Origin: Brumimicrobium sp035497735
GTDB taxonomy: Bacteria; Bacteroidota; Bacteroidia; Flavobacteriales_D; Crocinitomicaceae
DNA: 22,681 nt
Reading direction: 5' to 3'
Assembly: GCA_035497735.1 (NCBI GenBank)
Contig: DATJCX010000041.1
Span: 1 to 22,681 of the forward strand
Shown: in pieces, positions 1 through 7,681 of the stretch
How the letters are laid out: every line of letters begins with the position of its first letter
How positions within the stretch are numbered: the stretch's first letter is position 1
Notes under the pieces: generated by a model
Told to the model about the DNA's origin: nothing
The model's database searches: none
What the model saw: only the letters and a program-made list of their open reading frames with translations
Made by a program: the position numbers and the translations under genes

Positions 1-246
1 AACCTGATCTGTGGAAATCCACACAACTTAATCTATTTTAAAAAGAGGACTTTATTTCTTGACTTTTAAAAAGCACCCTTTGAAAACAAAGGGATATAGC
101 GATTTATTGACTAGATTTGAAAAACTTTCGGATGAATGTGACTTTCTATCACTTTTAGACTCATTCTAAAACCTTACTACGTTTTACACCTTGTATAGAA
201 AACAAACTTACGGCAACATTTTGAATAAACAAAACCAGTGATTTCA

Positions 247-276
247 TTGAAAAAACCTTAGTTTACACTAACTTTG
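247..276 (+). promoter_or_regulatory. Bacteroidetes-type promoter of hutI
   Basis: TAACTTTG at 269-276 matches the Bacteroidetes -7 consensus TAnnTTTG exactly. A TTG at 247-249 lies 19 nt upstream, within the usual spacing for the -33 element. Transcription would start near 282, about 20 nt before the hutI ATG. The rest of 1-304 holds no convincing gene. It contains one 7-bp hairpin (76-93) and no long open frame on either strand. Confidence 0.7.
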
Positions 277-304
277 ATACTTTACAAATTAAACAATCGT
301 TACA

Positions 305-1555
305 ATGGCAAAAATTCTAATCAAAAACATCAAAGGCTTATTCTTAGCAGGCGAACAATTACCGTCTTATCTAAAAGGAAAGGAAATGGATGAGGCTCAT
401 CTTATTGAGAACGCATTCTTAGGAATAGATGAAGATCAAATCATCGCTTATGGAAGTATGGAAGAATGGGGAGGAATCAATGATTGGAAGGATTTACAAG
501 TAATAGATGCGGAAGGAAAATATGTATTACCCACTTTTTGTGATTCACATACACATGCCGTTTTCGCAGCAACACGTGAAAACGAGTTTGAAGACAGAAT
601 AAAAGGACTAACGTATGAAGAGATCGCCTTAAAAGGTGGTGGAATTCTTAATTCAGCAGCACGCCTTAGAGAAATGGATGAAGACACTCTATTTGAACAA
701 GCTTTGGAAAGAATTAATTCATTGATTCCCTACGGAACAGGTGCAATAGAAATTAAGTCTGGTTACGGCCTTTCTGTTGAAGGAGAATTAAAGATGTTAC
801 GCGTTATTAAACGTTTAAAAAACGCTTCGCCGCTAACAATTAAAGCTACTTTCTTAGGGGCGCATGCCTTTCCTAAAGAGTACAAAGAAAACCAACAAGC
901 TTACGTAGATTTAATCATCAACGAAATGCTTCCTCAGATTGTTGAAGAAGGTTTGGCAGATTATATCGACTGTTTCTGCGAAAGAAATTACTTCACGGTA
1001 GAGCAGATGAATCAAATTATTGATGCTGGAGCAAAACATGGTATCCCAGCGAAAGTGCACGTAAATCAATTCTCCATTATGGGAAGCATCAAAGAAGCTG
1101 TTCAACGTGGAGCTGTTTCCGTAGATCATTTAGAAGAATTAGATGAAAACGATATTGAAGCACTAAAAGGTAGTGATACAATGCCAACACTTTTACCGGG
1201 CTGTTCTTTCTTTATCACTATTCCATTTGGGAAGGCAAGAGAATTAATTGCCGCTGATTTACCAGTCGCTTTAGCCTCAGACTATAATCCTGGAACAGCA
1301 CCAAGTGGAAACATGCAATTAATAAGTACCCTAGGATGCGTGAAAATGAAAATGACGTCTGTTGAAACATTAAATGCAACTATTTTGAATACTGCACACG
1401 CCATGGGAATTTCAAAAACACATGGTTCTATCACTATCGGAAAGAAAGCAAATCTGATGATTACCAAGGAGATATCCTCGCTGGCAAGAATTCCTTATTC
1501 TTTTGGGGAGAATGTTATCGAAACAGTTATTCTTAATGGAACTGTTATTAATTGA
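305..1555 (+). CDS. hutI: Imidazolonepropionase (histidine degradation)
   Basis: This enzyme hydrolyses 4-imidazolone-5-propionate to N-formimino-L-glutamate, the third step of histidine breakdown, in the cytoplasm. The 416 residues cover the whole amidohydrolase family protein. The metal-binding DSHTH motif is at residues 80-84, with further likely ligands at H187 (GAHAF), H252 (KVHVNQF) and D326 (ASDYNPG). The substrate-binding stretch around EIKSGYGL (149-156) is present. The ATG at 305 sits about 20 nt downstream of a predicted transcription start, and no other start is as well placed. It stands alone: no hutH, hutU or hutG lies within the window, although one could lie to the left. A strong terminator follows at 1627-1656. 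The family call is firm. Confidence 0.95.
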   Translation: MAKILIKNIKGLFLAGEQLPSYLKGKEMDEAHLIENAFLGIDEDQIIAYGSMEEWGGINDWKDLQVIDAEGKYVLPTFCDSHTHAVFAATRENEFEDRIKGLTYEEIALKGGGILNSAARLREMDEDTLFEQALERINSLIPYGTGAIEIKSGYGLSVEGELKMLRVIKRLKNASPLTIKATFLGAHAFPKEYKENQQAYVDLIINEMLPQIVEEGLADYIDCFCERNYFTVEQMNQIIDAGAKHGIPAKVHVNQFSIMGSIKEAVQRGAVSVDHLEELDENDIEALKGSDTMPTLLPGCSFFITIPFGKARELIAADLPVALASDYNPGTAPSGNMQLISTLGCVKMKMTSVETLNATILNTAHAMGISKTHGSITIGKKANLMITKEISSLARIPYSFGENVIETVILNGTVIN

Positions 1556-1626
1556 ATTTAAAATGATTCCGAAATCTTTCGCAAAAGCCTATGTCGATCG
1601 ATTAAGCGCAATTACTAAATACAAAA

Positions 1627-1656
1627 AAGGCTCTCGTTTTCATAAACGAGAGCCTT
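1627..1656 (+). terminator. Intrinsic terminator after hutI (possibly bidirectional)
   Basis: A perfect 13-bp stem, AAGGCTCTCGTTT (1627-1639) paired with AAACGAGAGCCTT (1644-1656), closes a TCAT loop. It is followed by ATATTTTTTTA on the plus strand. An A-run at 1623-1628 gives a U-tract on the minus strand too, so it can also end the convergent minus-strand gene whose stop is at 1726. Confidence 0.9.
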
Positions 1657-1725
1657 ATATTTTTTTATCCTTAATAAATCAATTCCTGTCCAACCGACAA
1701 GTGTCAATTTTACATAATGATTCGA

Positions 1726-2463
1726 TTATTGCTTGATTACTCGTTGAACAGCACTTTTGTCACCTTGCTTATTGTAAACATTTACAAAGTAAACCCCTCT
1801 ACGTAATTCAGCTACATTAACTGAAGAAGTACCGCTATTTAATACTGTACGCTTTACTTCCTTTCCTAATGCATCCGTGAAAACTACTGTTCCACCGTTC
1901 TTTATAGCATCACCATTAATAGTAACAACGTCTTGCATTGGATTAGGGAAAATCTTGAAAGTTGATTTATAAAAAGACGAAGTCGATAAAACACAATCGC
2001 TATTTGTTGTCTTAAACAAAACGGTAATTGAATCATATTTTTGGCCAAAAGAATTGACTACATAGTAAGTGTGAACAGCGCAAAACTCTTCACCTGCTGG
2101 AACCATTTGAGGTTTAAATAATGAACTATCACCTGGTGCGATTTCATTTTCAATAGGTGAAGTATATTCATACGTATTCGTAGCGGGAAAACAAAGTGTT
2201 TGATCACAAATCTGATCGATTCTTCCACTATTAACAACTCTTATTCTCTTATAAAACACTTTGAGGGTTTCTTGACTTGTATTAATCACTCGAAACTCCT
2301 TAGGAATATCTATATCACTTGAAGAACCTTCGACTTCAATAGATTGCCCATTGAGTCCAACTTCTGGATTATCAACGGCAATTATTTTAATTTTACTTTG
2401 TTGTCCAAATGAGACAAAAGAAAAACAGAAAGTAAAAAGCAAAATTAGTATATTATTTTTCAT
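1726..2463 (-). CDS. Secreted protein with T9SS type A C-terminal sorting domain
   Basis: The 245-residue product begins with a clear signal peptide (residues 1-20, hydrophobic core ILILLFTFCFSFVSF, cleavage probably before the QQ). It ends with a type A type IX sorting domain (about residues 168-245): the FKIFPNP entry motif at 169-175, the GKEV turn, and the RGVYFVNVYN strand near the end. Such domains direct export across the outer membrane through the gliding/PorSS machinery and are then usually removed. The middle (about 25-160) is a beta-rich region with four cysteines (C86, C91, C128, C157) that could form disulfides; I recognise no named domain there. It is transcribed divergently from another T9SS cargo gene. 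The function of the mature part is unknown; the secretion route is well supported. Confidence 0.88.
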   Translation of the reverse strand: MKNNILILLFTFCFSFVSFGQQSKIKIIAVDNPEVGLNGQSIEVEGSSSDIDIPKEFRVINTSQETLKVFYKRIRVVNSGRIDQICDQTLCFPATNTYEYTSPIENEIAPGDSSLFKPQMVPAGEEFCAVHTYYVVNSFGQKYDSITVLFKTTNSDCVLSTSSFYKSTFKIFPNPMQDVVTINGDAIKNGGTVVFTDALGKEVKRTVLNSGTSSVNVAELRRGVYFVNVYNKQGDKSAVQRVIKQ

Positions 2464-2494
2464 GCTCGTTTTTTTTATTTTTTTGACTTATATA

Positions 2495-2502
2495 CAAATT
2501 TA
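2495..2502 (-). promoter_or_regulatory. -7 promoter box for the minus-strand T9SS cargo gene
   Basis: Read on the minus strand this is TAAATTTG, an exact TAnnTTTG match, about 30 nt upstream of the ATG at 2463. No TTG sits at the ideal -33 spacing, so the call rests on the -7 box alone. The remainder of the 209-nt divergent gap (2464-2672) is AT-rich; I could not find a matching box for the plus-strand gene at 2673. Confidence 0.5.
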
Positions 2503-2672
2503 GTGCAATTTTCACTAACTTCCTAAGAAATCTTCCAATTAGACTAACAAAATGATTGATATTAAGAAAATAGGTTTCCAATAATAACAAACCTTAAATC
2601 ATATACATATCCCTCACATAAAGAAAATAATTATTACATTAGCCTTTAATAAATCAAAAAAAAACAATTTCT

Positions 2673-4190
2673 ATGAAATCAATTTTACGTTCAGTTGCTC
2701 TTTTTGGAGCTTTTACTTTTGCAATTAATGCAAACGCACAGATTCCAGACAATGGGGTATGGCCTTCAGGAGTAACCTTTACAGACATTAATGGTGTCAC
2801 GCATGATGTTGATGCTATTTTAGATGCAGGTAAGCCTGTATTTATTGATGCATTTGCAGATTGGTGCGCTCCATGTTGGTCATATCATCAAGGAAAAGCA
2901 TTAGAGAATTTGTATAACTCATATGGTCCTGACGGAACTGATGTGTTAATGGTTTTTGGTGTTGAAACTGACACTTCAACTCCTGAATCTGCAATAACAA
3001 GCCCAAGTTCAAGTGGAAATTCAGGTGACTGGAGTAATGGAACATCTTTTCCTCTTATAAATGATGATAACTTAGGTGGTATTATTAATCAAGCATATTA
3101 TCCAACAATAATAATGATTTGTCCTGACAGAAGTGTTACAGAAGTAGGGCAAAAATCAACAGGAATATTGCATTCCTATATTGGAAACTGCGGTGGACCA
3201 GCATCAAGTTCAAATGATCCAAGAGTATTGAGAAACACATCTCAGGATGTATTTTGCACTGGACAAACAGTTAATTTATCTGTAGTTATTCAAAACTATG
3301 GTTTAGACCCATTAACTGGGGTTAGTATCGATGTATTAGATGGATCAACTGTAGTATCGTCAACAAATTGGACAGGAAATTTAGAAACGTACCAAGTAGC
3401 AGAAGTTGATTTAGGAACTGCTTCTCCAGTATCTTCGACAACTTATACTCTTAAAATAACTTCTTTGAATGACAATGCTTCAAATGATGAGATTTCTGCA
3501 ACGGTAGTACCAGCACAAATTTTAGAAGTAGGAGCAACTAGTAAATCAGTTACTTTCGAACTAGATATTGACCAATTTACTTCAGAGTTAGGACTTGTTT
3601 TTGACGAAGGAGTGTTGCCGTCTAATGACTTTGTAGGTATTCATAATAATGCAGCTAACGGAATTACAAACCCATTAGGCTTTATACAAGTAGGTTCATT
3701 AAGCAATGGAGCAAGCCCAATAACTAGAACTTGGAACATCGTTAACGAAGGGTGCCACTATGCTATGTTCGTTGATGCTTATGGAGATGGTTATACATAC
3801 AACAAACCTAATGCATCAATGAAAATAAAAGGAACAGGTGACTCTTTCTTAAGCGTTAGCCCTAATTTCTCAGACTGGACACATGTGGTTTTCGAGGCTA
3901 AATTCGAGGATGATTTAGGGATAAACAATAAAGAGTTTGCTACTTCGTTCAACGTATATCCAAACCCTGCAACTAACTTAGTTAACGTAGAGTTTGAATT
4001 ACAAACTGAAGAAGACATTACAATTTCTATCATCAATACAGTTGGTCAGGTAGTTTCTACTAACAACTTAGGAAAAGTAAATGGTGTACAATCTACTCAA
4101 GTAGATGTATCTAACTTAAATGCTGGAATTTACATCATTAAATTAGCAACTAAAAACGGAGAAACAACAAAACGTTTATCTGTTCAATAG
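2673..4190 (+). CDS. Secreted thioredoxin-fold protein with T9SS sorting domain
   Basis: The 505 residues divide into four parts. A signal peptide covers residues 1-23 (ending NANAQ). A thioredoxin-like domain covers about 30-175, with a CAPC redox motif at 65-68 in the context FADWCAPCWS and a probable cis-proline at P144 (YYPTI). Beta-sandwich regions follow (about 185-410), the first resembling the CARDB-like adhesion fold (VNLSVVIQNYGLDPLTGV). A type A T9SS domain ends the protein (about 425-505; FNVYPNP, then NLNAGIYIIKL). It is therefore predicted to be exported to the cell surface or medium with an intact dithiol site. The natural substrate is not evident. It ends 20 nt before a terminator and so is probably monocistronic. 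It lies just upstream of an operon with two more CxxC proteins. Confidence 0.88.
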   Translation: MKSILRSVALFGAFTFAINANAQIPDNGVWPSGVTFTDINGVTHDVDAILDAGKPVFIDAFADWCAPCWSYHQGKALENLYNSYGPDGTDVLMVFGVETDTSTPESAITSPSSSGNSGDWSNGTSFPLINDDNLGGIINQAYYPTIIMICPDRSVTEVGQKSTGILHSYIGNCGGPASSSNDPRVLRNTSQDVFCTGQTVNLSVVIQNYGLDPLTGVSIDVLDGSTVVSSTNWTGNLETYQVAEVDLGTASPVSSTTYTLKITSLNDNASNDEISATVVPAQILEVGATSKSVTFELDIDQFTSELGLVFDEGVLPSNDFVGIHNNAANGITNPLGFIQVGSLSNGASPITRTWNIVNEGCHYAMFVDAYGDGYTYNKPNASMKIKGTGDSFLSVSPNFSDWTHVVFEAKFEDDLGINNKEFATSFNVYPNPATNLVNVEFELQTEEDITISIINTVGQVVSTNNLGKVNGVQSTQVDVSNLNAGIYIIKLATKNGETTKRLSVQ

Positions 4191-4210
4191 GCTTAGTTTA
4201 AAAACTAATT

Positions 4211-4242
4211 AAAAAAGGGAGACAAATTTGTCTCCCTTTTTT
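4211..4242 (+). terminator. Intrinsic terminator, 32-nt perfect palindrome
   Basis: AAAAAAGGGAGACAAA (4211-4226) is followed immediately by its exact reverse complement (4227-4242). The GC-rich core GGGAGAC/GTCTCCC would fold with a small AAATTT loop, followed by T6 on the plus strand and, by symmetry, T6 on the minus strand. It ends the thioredoxin/T9SS gene (stop at 4190). Confidence 0.9.
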
Positions 4243-4332
4243 GTTTGGTTGGAATCCAAGAATGGACTAAATTCTAAACCTGCTTACACATAGGATAAGC
4301 CTAAAATTTTCGGGAATTTTCGCAATTATCTG

Positions 4333-4340
4333 TATCTTTG
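4333..4340 (+). promoter_or_regulatory. -7 promoter box of the TlpA/barrel/Omp28 operon
   Basis: TATCTTTG is an exact TAnnTTTG match, which would start transcription near 4346 and leave a leader of roughly 58 nt before the ATG at 4404. An imperfect second candidate, TATACTTTG, lies at 4351-4359 with an extra base between the TA and TTTG parts. No clear -33 TTG is seen. Confidence 0.5.
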
Positions 4341-4403
4341 GGCTTATTGTTATACTTTGGTATAAATTATGCTCATGCTAAACCATAATATAAATTACAA
4401 AAC

Positions 4404-4913
4404 ATGAAAAAAACAGCTTTATTAATTGCACTAGGGTTTACATTCCTAACTACAGGTATTTTTGCACAAGACGGAATTTTTGAAAAATCAATTCCAGATG
4501 TTGCGTTAAAAAACGTTGATGATGAAACGGTTTATACTGGGAAATTAGAGAATGATGGAAAACCTATCATTATATCTTTCTGGGCAACATGGTGTACACC
4601 TTGTAAAAACGAACTGAATGCTATCCAAGAATTATACGATGATTGGCAAGATGAAACTGGTGTTCGATTGATTGCCGTTTCTACTGACGACCAAAGAACA
4701 GCAAGTCGTGTAGTTCCTTATGTTGACTCTCGCTCATGGGAATACGAAATCTTATTAGATCCGAATGGTGACTTTAAGCGTGCAATGGGGGTGAATAACA
4801 TTCCACATACTTTCTTAATTGATGGAAATGGAAAAATTGTTTATTCTCATAACAACTATTCTCCTGGAGATGAGCATGCACTTTACGATGAAATTTTGAA
4901 AATCACAAAATAA
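4404..4913 (+). CDS. TlpA-like periplasmic thiol-disulfide oxidoreductase
   Basis: This is a thioredoxin-fold protein of the TlpA/ResA type that exchanges disulfides in the periplasm. The 169 residues start with a signal peptide (1-22, ending IFAQD). One thioredoxin domain follows, with the redox motif C64-T-P-C67 in the context FWATWCTPCK and the cis-proline at P134 (NNIPHTFLID). The length is normal for a single-domain member. It is the first gene of a three-gene operon, 27 nt ahead of an outer-membrane barrel gene, with an Omp28-like lipoprotein third. The tight linkage suggests it serves one or both of those proteins. Whether it reduces or oxidises cannot be told from sequence; the CTPC dipeptide is as common in reductants as in cytochrome-maturation proteins. 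The family call is firm; the partner is inferred. Confidence 0.92.
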   Translation: MKKTALLIALGFTFLTTGIFAQDGIFEKSIPDVALKNVDDETVYTGKLENDGKPIIISFWATWCTPCKNELNAIQELYDDWQDETGVRLIAVSTDDQRTASRVVPYVDSRSWEYEILLDPNGDFKRAMGVNNIPHTFLIDGNGKIVYSHNNYSPGDEHALYDEILKITK

Positions 4914-4940
4914 TTTGAAGAGACCTTTATAAATTAGTCT

Positions 4941-6596
4941 ATGAATTTTAAGAACATTATTGCAAGCGCTTCCTTTTTACTAATCGGAACGGGTGTTTTT
5001 GCGCAAGGCTCCCTTTCTGGGAACATGGAAGCTATCTATCAATACCTGAATAACGATAGTAAAATCAACGCTGTTCAGCCAAAAGAAAAGTCGCTCCTAA
5101 ACGCATACATGAACGTTAACTATCGTTTAAAAGGTTTTAAAGCAGGTGTAAGATTGGAAACCTATTTACCAAGTATTCTAGGTTACCCTGACAGGTTCGA
5201 TGGCGCTGGATTAGGTTACCGCTATATCGGTTATGAAAATGAGTTAATTGATGTAACAGTAGGTAACTTTTACGAGCAATTTGGTTCAGGACTAATTTTT
5301 CGTTCTTATGAAGACAGAGCATTGGGCTTTGACAACATGATGAATGGAATCAGTATTAATTTACGACCATATAAAGGAATTACAATAAAAACTGTTTACG
5401 GTCGCCAACGCTATTCTTTTACGGCTGGTAAAAACGTATATGGCGCTGGAATCGTAAGAGGTGCGGACCTTGAGCTGAATTTCAACCAATGGTTTCCTGG
5501 ATTATCAAAAAACAAAGTGCGTATCGCTGCTGGTGGTTCTTTTGTATCTAAATTCCAAGATGAGGAACATCCTAAATATATTCTACCGAAAAACACTGGT
5601 TCTTACGGTGGACGTATAGAATTGGGTTACAAAAAATTCTTCTTGAACGGAGAATACATCATTAAAGAACAAGACCCTTCTCAAGACAATGGTTACATTT
5701 ATAACTATGGAAAAGGTTTGCTTATCAATGCGGGATATTCTCAAAAAGGTTTGGGAATCGTACTTTCTGCTAAATCTATTGACAATATGAGCTTTAGAAG
5801 TGACAGAAATGCTGTTTTACAAGATTTACCAATCGGATTTATTCCTCCGCTAACAAAAACTCATACTTACAACTTAGTTGCAACCCTTTATCCTTATGCA
5901 TCTCAACCGAATGGGGAAGTTGCTTTCCAAGCAGATGTTATATACACCATTCCTAAGAAAAGTAAGTTAGGAGGAAAGTATGGAATGGATTTAGCCTTCA
6001 ACTTCTCAACGGCTTTTGCGCCTATTCAAGGAACTTCAAACATCAATCCGCTTGATTCAACAAGAGTAACCTATGAATCTAAACTATTTGATAAATCAAG
6101 TAAGTTATATTGGAGAGATATCAATTTAGAGGTGAAAAAGAAATTAAGTAAGGATTGGATTTTAAAAGCCAATTATTACAACATTTCTATGAACAATGAC
6201 GTTTTAAAGTTAACATCTGAAGTTGGAATCATTGAATCTCATATTGGCGTTATTGATGTTGAATACAAAATCAACAGAAAAAACACAATTCGCGCTGAGG
6301 TACAAGGTTTATGGACCGTAGGAAATAAAGATAGAGGTGCTTGGGCAACAGGTTTAATCGAATACACGATTTCTCCTGATTGGTTCTTTAGCGTTATCGT
6401 TCAGTCCAATTACGGAAATCCAGTGAAAGAGGATAGAATAACATATCCTATGGTTTTCGTTGGAAAAATCTGGGGTGCAACACGTGTAACGGTTGGATAT
6501 GGTCGTCAAAAAGAAGGTCTATTCTGCGTTGGTGGTATCTGCCGATTTGTACCTGCTTCAAATGGTTTAACAGTGTCATTAACTCATAGTTTCTAA
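4941..6596 (+). CDS. Outer-membrane beta-barrel protein, DUF6029-like
   Basis: The 551-residue product has a signal peptide (1-22, ending GVFAQ) and then long runs of alternating hydrophobic/polar strands with aromatic girdles (for example GAGLGYRYIGYENELIDVTVG). It ends in a terminal strand with phenylalanine last (GLTVSLTHSF), as expected of an outer-membrane barrel inserted by BamA. It resembles the Bacteroidetes family I know as DUF6029; that name is from memory. No TonB plug or peptidoglycan-binding domain is seen. The only two cysteines are C529 and C534 (CVGGIC), in the turn before the last strand. Gene order places it between a TlpA-like thioredoxin (27 nt upstream) and an Omp28-like lipoprotein (9 nt downstream), so all three are probably co-transcribed. 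The function is unknown. Confidence 0.8.
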   Translation: MNFKNIIASASFLLIGTGVFAQGSLSGNMEAIYQYLNNDSKINAVQPKEKSLLNAYMNVNYRLKGFKAGVRLETYLPSILGYPDRFDGAGLGYRYIGYENELIDVTVGNFYEQFGSGLIFRSYEDRALGFDNMMNGISINLRPYKGITIKTVYGRQRYSFTAGKNVYGAGIVRGADLELNFNQWFPGLSKNKVRIAAGGSFVSKFQDEEHPKYILPKNTGSYGGRIELGYKKFFLNGEYIIKEQDPSQDNGYIYNYGKGLLINAGYSQKGLGIVLSAKSIDNMSFRSDRNAVLQDLPIGFIPPLTKTHTYNLVATLYPYASQPNGEVAFQADVIYTIPKKSKLGGKYGMDLAFNFSTAFAPIQGTSNINPLDSTRVTYESKLFDKSSKLYWRDINLEVKKKLSKDWILKANYYNISMNNDVLKLTSEVGIIESHIGVIDVEYKINRKNTIRAEVQGLWTVGNKDRGAWATGLIEYTISPDWFFSVIVQSNYGNPVKEDRITYPMVFVGKIWGATRVTVGYGRQKEGLFCVGGICRFVPASNGLTVSLTHSF

Positions 6597-6605
6597 AAGA
6601 TAGTT

Positions 6606-7535
6606 ATGAAAAAATTTAGCATATATACCCTAGCATTGGGATTGTTTTTTGGTTTAACCAACTGCGATAAGATAGAAAATCCGTATGTAAAAGTACCAAC
6701 AATTGATTTAGACACTTCACTTTATCCGGGAAGTTGGGATAATTATTTAGAAAACGAATATCCAGATTTCTCAGCTAACAACAATGTTAACGTCAACATA
6801 CTTGTAGAAGATTATACGGGACATACCTGCATCAATTGTCCTCCAGCGGCAGATGTAGCGCATGACATGCATTCCGCTAATCCAAACCGCGTATTTGTCG
6901 CTTCGATTCACATCGACCCAGGAGCAGCAATGTCTTTCCAAACATTCTATCCTGATAATGATAAATACTATACCGACCATACCAATCCTGATGGAGTTGC
7001 TTACGGAATAAAGTTTGCAGAAGGATACAATTTCTGGGGAAATCCACAAGGAACAATCAACAGAAAAAAAGTAGGGACTGACATGTTTGCTTTTACAGGG
7101 ACATGGGAAAGTAGAGCAGCTAACATAATGAGTGAAAACAATCTAAAGGTAAATATCCAATCTGTTTTCAATTACTATGAAGAAACGAATGGTGGGTTTT
7201 TACATGCAGAATTTGAAAAAAAGACCAACGAAGCCTTAGACTTGAATGCGGTTGTTTATGTTATTCAGGACACCTTAACAGATTGGCAAAAAATGCCGGA
7301 CAATACTGATAATCCAAACTATGTCCATAGAGATAAACATTTGGGAAGTATTGATAATAATCCTTGGGGAATGCCTGTTTTCGACGCATCTAATTCGGCT
7401 GGAGATAAGGTTGTTTTAGATTATTCATACAAACTTCCAAACAATATTTCGAAAGACAATTTACATTTTTTGATTTATGTTTACGACAAGGAAACATATG
7501 AAATACTTCAAGTTATAAAGCAGAGAATAGACTAA
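6606..7535 (+). CDS. Omp28-related outer-membrane lipoprotein
   Basis: The 309-residue product starts with a lipoprotein signal (GLFFGLTNC, lipidated C20; asparagine at -1 is slightly unusual). It carries the Omp28 hallmark EDYTGHTCINCPPAA, a thioredoxin-like fold with a CxxC pair at C75 and C78 followed by two prolines. A second beta-rich half follows (about 190-309). The family was first described as an outer-membrane protein of Porphyromonas gingivalis. The CxxC segment suggests a redox role or a structural disulfide. It is the third gene of the operon with the TlpA-like protein and the barrel, 9 nt after the barrel's stop. A hairpin terminator follows. The family call is good; the role is inferred. 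Confidence 0.88.
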   Translation: MKKFSIYTLALGLFFGLTNCDKIENPYVKVPTIDLDTSLYPGSWDNYLENEYPDFSANNNVNVNILVEDYTGHTCINCPPAADVAHDMHSANPNRVFVASIHIDPGAAMSFQTFYPDNDKYYTDHTNPDGVAYGIKFAEGYNFWGNPQGTINRKKVGTDMFAFTGTWESRAANIMSENNLKVNIQSVFNYYEETNGGFLHAEFEKKTNEALDLNAVVYVIQDTLTDWQKMPDNTDNPNYVHRDKHLGSIDNNPWGMPVFDASNSAGDKVVLDYSYKLPNNISKDNLHFLIYVYDKETYEILQVIKQRID

Positions 7536-7561
7536 ATATAAGCTGTTATAAATATACTTAG

Positions 7562-7592
7562 AATGGGTGTTAGAGATTTTCTATCACCCATT
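7562..7592 (+). terminator. Intrinsic terminator after the Omp28-like gene
   Basis: AATGGGTG (7562-7569) pairs with CACCCATT (7585-7592). After one T/T mismatch the stem continues with TAG (7571-7573) and CTA (7581-7583), closing an AGATTTT loop. The stem is followed by TTTTATATT. It closes the three-gene operon. Confidence 0.8.
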
Positions 7593-7650
7593 TTTATATT
7601 AATTTAAGAATTACTTCTCAAAAAAAAATTCAACCATTCCATTTATAGCT

Positions 7651-7658
7651 TAGTTTTG
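7651..7658 (+). promoter_or_regulatory. -7 promoter box of the PBP1A gene
   Basis: TAGTTTTG is an exact TAnnTTTG match. Transcription would begin near 7665, about 17 nt before the TTG start codon at 7682. This short spacing, and an in-frame stop at 7646-7648, support the TTG start. No TTG is seen at the ideal -33 distance. Confidence 0.55.
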
Positions 7659-7681
7659 TAACCACTTCAAAAGATTATCAA

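Noticed and set aside
3..41. Open frame at the left edge as the end of an upstream gene
   Set aside because: Only 12 codons before a stop are visible, with nothing recognisable, so no feature is claimed.
76..93. CCCTTTG/CAAAGGG hairpin as a terminator
   Set aside because: On the plus strand no T-run follows. On the minus strand a T-run follows after three bases, but no gene runs into it from the right. It could close a plus-strand gene to the left of the window, but this cannot be judged.
161..247. 28-codon minus-strand frame upstream of hutI
   Set aside because: It overlaps the probable -33 element of the hutI promoter and has no promoter box of its own. The hydrophobic start alone is not enough.
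1503..1736. 77-codon plus-strand frame across the hutI end and terminator
   Set aside because: It runs through the terminator hairpin and overlaps hutI in another frame; it is a shadow.
4351..4359. TATACTTTG as a second promoter of the TlpA operon
   Set aside because: The spacing between TA and TTTG is one base too long or too short for the consensus; the exact box at 4333 is preferred.
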